The notes under the pieces: model-generated
Databases searched by the model: none
Told to the model about the DNA's origin: nothing
What the model saw: only the letters and a program-made list of their open reading frames with translations
Shown: positions 57,690-64,000 of the stretch, piece by piece
Numbering within the stretch: position 1 is the stretch's first letter
How the letters are laid out: each line of letters begins with the position of its first letter
NCBI GenBank assembly: GCA_964247055.1
Contig: OZ176052.1
Span: 2,356,001 to 2,420,000 of the forward strand
Direction of reading: 5' to 3'
Length of the DNA stretch: 64,000 nt
Source of the DNA: Paragordius varius
Taxonomy: Eukaryota; Nematomorpha
Program-made: the position numbers and the translations under genes

Positions 57690-58900
57690 ACAATGAGCCC
57701 TTTTTAAATAGACACCTCCTTTTTTGATCCCGTATAAAAATAGGGTTTTTTAAACAATTAATGTCCGTAAAATAGGATTAACGTTTCCATAAAACGTGAG
57801 GCCCATTCAGTTTCAATAGTGTATTTTTTATTGTTATAAGAATAGGCTTGGCTGACTTAGCAATTTTTTGAATTAGTCCCTCATGTAGACCGACGCTTAT
57901 CTAAAAAGGGTCATTTTTAAAAAATTGTTAGCTTTGAAACACGATTCCAAAAAAACGTTTTGGCTCAGTCTTCAGAATTTTTTTAAATTAAATTAGTAAC
58001 TATGCCTTTTTTTGAATAAATCCCTCAGTTTAGCCCATTTATTACAAAAAGGGCCCGGAAAAATATTAGAATTGAAGCTATTTTTCGAAAAACTGTCCCA
58101 TTTGAATTTAAGATTGGTAATTTTTATATTATTAATAAACACCCAGAATGACTAAGTCATTATTTTATATTAGTTTCTCAGTTCAGCCCCAAATGTGAAA
58201 AAATGATTTTCTTAGATAATATTTGTTTTGAAGCATCTTTCCAAAAATCGTGCAGTAACATTTTGTTTCCAAATTATTTTTAAATTGTTCTACAAATGCG
58301 TAAAAGGTGACTGCCCTTTCTTATAAACCTATAAGTTCCGCCCCGCCCGGGCAAATATATTTGTAAAAAATAATGAGTTCGTAGTAATTTGCCGGAAACG
58401 TTCTGGCTTATTCAGTTTCTATAATTGATTTTTTTACATGTATTACAAATGCGCCGAGGCTGACTTCTCTTTTTTTTTAGAATTTAGTCCCTCAGTTTGG
58501 CCTCATCCCGTGCAGGCCCATTCGAATTTAAATGTGGTATTTTTAAATAGCGACGATGGTGACTACGTCATTATTTTAAATTAGCCCTCCGCACGTATAA
58601 AAATGGGAATTTAACAAACTTAGAAACAGGTTTACTAGAAATATTAAGGCCTATTAAATTGCAATATTGAATTTTTTAATTTTTTCGCAAACGCACCTCC
58701 ACTCAGCTTTTTTTTAAATTATCGTTTTGCCCCAACCCTTTTTGAAAAAAAACATAGCCTAAAATTAGTTTTTCGGAAAACATGTAGGCCCATTCGAATT
58801 CAAATGAAGGATTTTTTATCATAAAAAATACTCCGTGGGTTATGAGACGTTATTTTTAATATGTGATTCGAGTCCATACGGATCAAAATATATCCCACAA
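57690..58900 (-). repeat. Degenerate tandem array (unit about 120-165 bp), orientation 2
   Basis: Recurring core at about 57790 (AAACGTGAGGCCCATTCAGT), 57953, 58088, 58246, 58391, 58510 (CGTGCAGGCCCATTCGAATT), 58630 and 58775 (TGTAGGCCCATTCGAATTCA), alternating with TTAGTCCCTCAGTTTGGCC-type segments. The reverse complement resembles the array in Slo1 intron 2 (22240-23600). Confidence 0.65.
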
Positions 58901-59547
58901 ATATTAACTTTTAATAATTTCCCTCGAAAAAAAGGTCTGAAGAATTAAATTAATTATTTGTATGAAAAAGATGGAAGATAAGGTTTATTTCAAATTAGGT
59001 GCTTAAGAGGATATTAATCAACCTCTCTAAAATTCTCGACCTATAATAAGGTGGCTTATAAGCACTTTTTTAAACTTGGGATTAATATTAATTTTCAGTA
59101 TGAAAGCAAAATTTTAATTGGCGCAATTATTTTGAGGGCCACTGGGTTAGGCTTAATTTCTATATAAAATGTCTAATAATGGAGATATTTGTTTAATATA
59201 ATAAATATTATTCGAGTTGAATTGAATATATACATATGTTACAATCAGTTTATTGATCAAAATGGCAACTTATAACCATATCAGACCTGGCTGGCTGCTC
59301 CATATCAAAAGGCAAACTTTAAAGACATGCGGCATCTCATATTTATTATAAACTACTAAAAAATAAAAGAATATTTAAATAAAAATAATAATCAAATGAG
59401 TGCTCCAAAAGTCGCAAATTTTTTTGCTATTCTAAAATGGCTAGTTCAATAGACAAAAATGCTGAGATTGCTGGATAAAAATTTTAATATATGCTAAATT
59501 TTGATAAATTATTTTGAAAGATGCATACTTTGTTCAAAAATTTTACA

Positions 59548-61144
59548 TTAACATTTCGATTCAAATTGAGATATCTAAATACCCCAGACAATATTTAAGT
59601 TGATATTTTTAAAAAACTACTGAAAGAAACGCCAATTTAAATTTATGTTTCTACCTGAAAAAATTATATATATATGCCAAAATATCCAAAAAATATAGTT
59701 TCATAAAAAGGTTCCGTTCCAACTACTTGGACGCCATTTTTTTACAACATTTTCGCAAAATATCGTGTTTATTTGATTCTAAGCCTAAAATTAAGATTAC
59801 TTTTTTATTAAAATCACATTTAACATTGATATAAACAGAAAAAGTGGTATATTTTGCATTATTTTTTTTAGCTTATGGAGAAATGTCGTAATGGCTAAAT
59901 TACATATCGAATTCAACAGTAACTGCACATATGCTTTATCGATTTTTCCAAAGCATTTGATTCCATCCTATACAATAAATTACAACATCCCTAAAACAAC
60001 TTGGAGTATCAAGCCATCTAATCTGCGCCATATTCTCAATTTATTTAAATTCCACGGCTATAGTATCTACACCTCACGGTATTACATATTCATGTAAGGT
60101 GCAAGTTGGCTTATACCAAGGATGCGTTTTATCCCCAATTCTTTTTAACACCTATCTCGAATAAGAAACATGCCAGAAACTTCAGGCATCAACGTAGGAG
60201 AAAACTTGCTCACATCCGTTCATTACGCAGATGACACAGTTATATTTGAGGACAGTATAGCACTAGTTCTGCAATTTTTTAAAATTGAATGCCATAAACG
60301 GATTAAATATCAACTTGAAAAAAACAAAAGTACTACAAATCAACCTAGCTCAATTAACCTCAATAATCCACAACGGAAATCAGAATCAAACCGTAAACAA
60401 TTACATGTATTTGGAGCAGTATTATAAACAATGCAACAACTCTACTTCAGAAATAAAACGAAGAATTGCCCTTGGAAAAGCAGTTACATTCATATACAAC
60501 AAGATTTGGATGCCATATCATCAAACTAAAAACCAAAATCAGATTAATCAAGGCAATAGTATTCCCCACATTACAATATGGGGGCGAAAGCTGGACGGTG
60601 AAAAAATATGATGAACGACTAATAATTCTTTCAAACTATGGTGGATGAAACTTCTCCAAACAAAATGGTCAGACAAGATTCCTAGCTCCATTATTATAAA
60701 TGAAATTAATCCGAAAATGTCGCTACTGGGTGGCCTAACGCCAAAAACTATTTCGGCCACATTATGAGATCTAACCCACTTGAAAAGTCACTGATGCTGG
60801 GAAAAGTGAGTGGAGCTCGTAAAAGAGGAAGAAGACGAACTCGTTGGATGGAAACATCCTCAAAGTAATTAACCAAACATTATCCGAACTAAACGCCAGA
60901 TCATGTATTCGCAATAAATGGAGAAGAGATATTTTCAATTATGCAGTTAGTCGGAATCGACCTTAGCAACTACAACAAACTATATCAACTATTTTAAGTG
61001 AATTTTTTATTATTCGGTTTGTTATATAAGTGCAAACTTGTGCCATGGTTTCGATTTATTAAAATTTTCAAACAGGCCTGGGATATCTAACTACCCCAAT
61101 TTGAATCGAAGGAGTGAAATGAATGTGGTGTATCCAAATGTTAA
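59548..61144 (-). mobile_element. Family C MITE split by a LINE
   Basis: First part 59548-59868 (TTAACATTTCGATTCAAATT to AACATTGATATAAACAGAAA); second part about 61000-61144 (TATATAAGTGCAAACTTGTG to GTATCCAAATGTTAA). Together they follow the family C order in reverse. The LINE at about 59869-60995 lies between. Confidence 0.75.
59869..60995 (+). mobile_element. LINE, 5'-truncated copy (RT palm to C-terminus)
   Basis: ICFIDFSKAFDSIL-like stretch (about 59930), GLYQGCVLSPILFN (about 60108), the catalytic VHYADDTVIF (60220-60250), EIKRRIALGKA, then the C-terminal SGARKRGRRRTRWM with NQTLSELNARSCIRN (about 60810-60910). Several frame changes; inactive. Inserted into a family C MITE. Confidence 0.8.
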
Positions 61145-61239
61145 GCAAATTTATAAGGTGTGCTTCATACTTTTTGAAGCATGATAGAAATAGTATTAAA
61201 ATGAAGAAATTATAACACACCTTTTCTATATAATTCAAT

Positions 61240-61590
61240 TATTATGCTGAACATTCCCAGAATTTTATTAAAAGCTAGATAGCTTTCGAACGATTATATT
61301 CTATAATAAAAACATAATTAATATTTTACATAACAAAGATTTAAGCAAATTCTGAGGTGGTAGAAAAGTTCAGCATTATCAAATTATATAGATAAAATAT
61401 TGTTAAAATATCTAAGGCGTTTTATACCGTTTTCATCATAAAGCAGAATGAACGCTTCAACAAAATTTTTCTGAGAATTACATTTTTGTAAAAACTATGT
61501 TTTTCTGAAAAAATATTTTAGTTAATATCATTTTGAATATACTTAATATCGAGCAATCCTCCCATTTTTGCGTTTATTTGAAGATAACTA
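61240..61590 (+). repeat. Dispersed repeat I, copy 2
   Basis: TTATTATGCTGAACATTCCC ... GAACGCTTCAACAAAATTTT ... ATATTTTAGTTAATATCATT, parallel to 56860-57310. Like copy 1, it directly follows a family C element. Confidence 0.5.
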
Positions 61591-61602
61591 GCCTATTTAT
61601 TG

Positions 61603-62290
61603 TTGTTGTTGCTAAGATCGATTCCGACTAACTGCAACATTGAAATTATAACTTCTCCATTCATTGCGAATACATGATCTGGCGTTTAGTTCGGATAATG
61701 TTTGGTTAATTACTTTGAGGATGTTACCCATCCAACGAGTTCTCCTTCTTCCTCTTTTACGAGCTCCACTCACTTTTCCCAGCATCAGTGACTTTTCAAG
61801 TAGGTTAAATCTCATAATGTGGCCAAAATAGTTTTTGGCGTTAGGCCACCCAGTAGCGACATTTTCGGATTAATTTTATTTACAATAATGGAGCTAGGAA
61901 TCTTGTCTGACCATTTTGTTTGGAGAAGTTTCCTCCACCATAGTTTGTAAGAATTTATTAGTCATTCGGCATATTTTTTCAGCGTCCAGCTTTCGCCCCC
62001 ATATTGTAATGTGGGGAATACTATTGCCTTGATTAATCTGATTTTGGTTTTTAGTTGGATGATGTGGCATCCAAATCCTGTTGTATATGAATGTAAATGC
62101 TTTTGCAAGGGCAATTCTTCGTTTTATTTCTGATGTAGAGTTGTTGTCATTGTTCGTAATACTGCTCCAAATACGTGTAACTGTTTACGATTTCAATCTG
62201 ATTTCCGTTGTGGATTATTGAGTTAGTTAATTAAGCTACATGTATTACCTTTGTTTTATTAAGTGAATTTTAATCCGAATTTATTGCATT
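61603..62290 (-). mobile_element. LINE 3' part, inverted relative to its neighbours
   Basis: Minus-strand translation repeats the C-terminal third of the LINE: EIKRRIALAKAFTFIYNRI, WGRKLDAEK, then FNLLEKSLMLGKVSGARKRG and RRRTRWMGNILKV. About 690 bp; forms a long inverted repeat with about 60300-60990. Confidence 0.85.
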
Positions 62291-64000
62291 CAGATGTTTT
62301 TTTTACCAAAAATATTGATTTTATACCTTCTCCGAACATTAGACATAATTATATTATATTCCTTACATACCCTTAACATATTTCTCATTAAATTCTCCCA
62401 TTCTAAGCACATTCTGTTTATGCTGAAATCACGCAATCTCAGCATCCGTATCGGAACGTGGAATTTACGCGGAGCTTATAACAATAATAATTTAGATATA
62501 GTAGTTAAAGAAATGACCAAGCATAAAATTGACATGCTAGGAATTTCAGAACCACACATTCCCTCTACCGGAACTTTAAAATTTGACAATAATATACTGT
62601 ATTACTCCGGCCATGACTCGTTTAAATACAACGGTGTCGGTAAGCTAGCTAATTTATCTGACATTTTTAATCCAATCCATAAACATATAATTGCAATCCG
62701 CATACAAACAACCCCTCAACCCATTACAATCTTTCAAATTTACGCCCCTACCTCCACTTACAGCGATGACGACTGTGAAAATTTTTTACAGTGATCTCGA
62801 CTTGGCGATTTCCAAATATCAAAAAAGATATCATATTTATCTTAGGCGAATTCAATTCAATCATAGAAAAAGATAAAACGTCTTCTATGACGGGTGACAT
62901 AGGCTTGGGCATAAAAAACGAGAGGAGATAGATTGATTGAATTTTGTGCTAACCATCGTTTCTTCGTCTCAAACACCTTATTTAAACAGCCCAAACGACG
63001 TCTATACACTGGCGTTCCCCGTGTCAGAGATACCAAATTCACTTCATATTAGGTATGGTTAAATATAAAAGTTCATTTAATAATGTCAAATGCCTACCAG
63101 GATCGGATTGCTTCAGCGACGCACAACCTATTGATCGCCAAACTCCGCATTAAATTACAACTCCCCAAAATATCCAAACCCACCAGAACAAGATTAAATT
63201 ATGATACAATTGACGACAAGTTTAGCACCGCTTTATCAAATCGTTTCGAGTGTCTTGATCATAATTCCGAAAACTATAACATTATAAATTCCTTTTGGAA
63301 CGCTATACACACAATCTGCAGAGATACAGCGGACGAATTTATTCAGCCTCTCAAACATACAAAACAAAAAATAAAATTGACAACAAAAAGTCGTGAGATT
63401 GCAGAAAAACGTAGAGAATCCAAAATCAAAGCAAATGGGATAGTACAAACAACTACAGCGAATTTTAAAAGATTACATGAGAGGACAAAAATAATTATTA
63501 TGACCAACTTGTGAAAAATTAGAAAGAGACGCCAAAAATAACCGAAACCCTTTTGCCCATACAAACAATATTATTCCACACAAAAAAGCTTTTTACAAGA
63601 GACCTACGAGAAACGACAACAACTCAATCGTCACCGAAAAAGACGAAATCCGCAACTGGCTTAAACACAAGTAGACTTTACAACGTAAATTATTCCCAGA
63701 CTATCAACGAACCTACTCAAGAGAAAGACCCACCTAAAATGAAAGAAGAAGAAGTTGAACACGCTATAAAACACTCTAGTATAGGCTATTCAGAGGGGCA
63801 CAGAGACATCCATACTGAAATAATAAAATATATCCCAATCGATATACTTACCAAATTATTTCAAAATATATTTGAGATGGAAATAATTCCTGAGGATTGG
63901 TGTACATCAACTATGATTCTTATTTTAAAAGAGGGTAATCCAGAACTGTGCGACAACTATCGCACCATAACGCTCATTAACCAGGTGGCCAAAGTTTTCC
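62291..64000 (+). mobile_element. LINE 5' part: endonuclease and start of RT, runs off the right edge
   Basis: Open frame from 62294 gives the APE-type endonuclease N-terminus: IRIGTWNLRGAYNNNNLDIV, HKIDMLGISEPHI, ITIFQIYAPTSTYSDDD. Later pieces in other frames: ILGEFNSIIEKDKT (about 62840), a linker block 63083-63514, and the RT start GYSEGHRDIHTEIIKY, IPEDWCTSTMILILKEGNPE, LCDNYRTITLINQVAKVF (63780-64000). At least four frame breaks. Same family as the other LINE pieces; RTE/Jockey-like, clade not settled. Confidence 0.8.

Noticed and set aside
60170-60648. Host gene with reverse-transcriptase-like motif
   Set aside because: The YADD motif and the RKRGRRRTRWM tail place it in the LINE family seen elsewhere in the window; the frames are broken.

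Overview
The window is an AT-rich, intron-rich stretch of animal nuclear DNA. It is not bacterial: five recognisable metazoan genes are split by GT-AG introns whose phases match at every junction I assembled. They are nicastrin (NCSTN, 3' part only), a zona-pellucida (ZP) domain protein, the BK/Slo1 calcium-activated potassium channel, a dimethylarginine-dimethylaminohydrolase-like (DDAH-like) protein, and the AMPK beta subunit. The species cannot be named. The Slo1 C-terminal segment resembles vertebrate Slo1 more than my recollection of C. elegans SLO-1. Introns range from 23 and 27 bp to more than 3 kb. Ultrashort introns beside AT-rich, transposon-filled DNA have been reported for parasitic spiralians such as dicyemids, but this is only a hint.

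Layout: 1-3113 last exons of nicastrin (+). 3114-6095 intergenic. 6096-11185 ZP-domain gene (+, 8 exons, complete). 11186-19369 intergenic, filled with small inverted-repeat DNA transposons. 19377-39281 Slo1 (+, 23 coding exons, about 1448 aa). 39282-41288 intergenic. 41289-42653 DDAH-like gene (-, 3 exons) with every expected catalytic residue replaced. 43123-45425 decayed hAT transposon with another element inside it. 45647-45917 possible tiny secreted-protein gene (-). 46632-48070 LINE fragment (-) with a tRNA-derived SINE inside. 48752-55061 AMPK beta (-, 6 exons, about 507 aa). 55062-64000 intergenic: two repeats inverted relative to copies elsewhere, and several copies of one LINE, the last running off the right edge.

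The host genes are not an operon; they are ordinary unlinked housekeeping, neuronal or developmental genes. Three carry long low-complexity additions: a Slo1 S0-S1 linker of about 355 residues, an AMPK beta N-terminal extension, and an Asn/Ser-rich nicastrin tail. The most interesting observations are: a candidate cysteine-rich alternative exon in Slo1 at the position, phase and Cys spacing of vertebrate STREX; the DDAH pseudoenzyme; ultrashort introns; and a family of foldback elements whose inverted ends are themselves arrays of a 21-bp tandem unit, placed in introns of three host genes.

All gene models were assembled by eye from splice sites, frame and remembered family sequences; no alignment or search was run.
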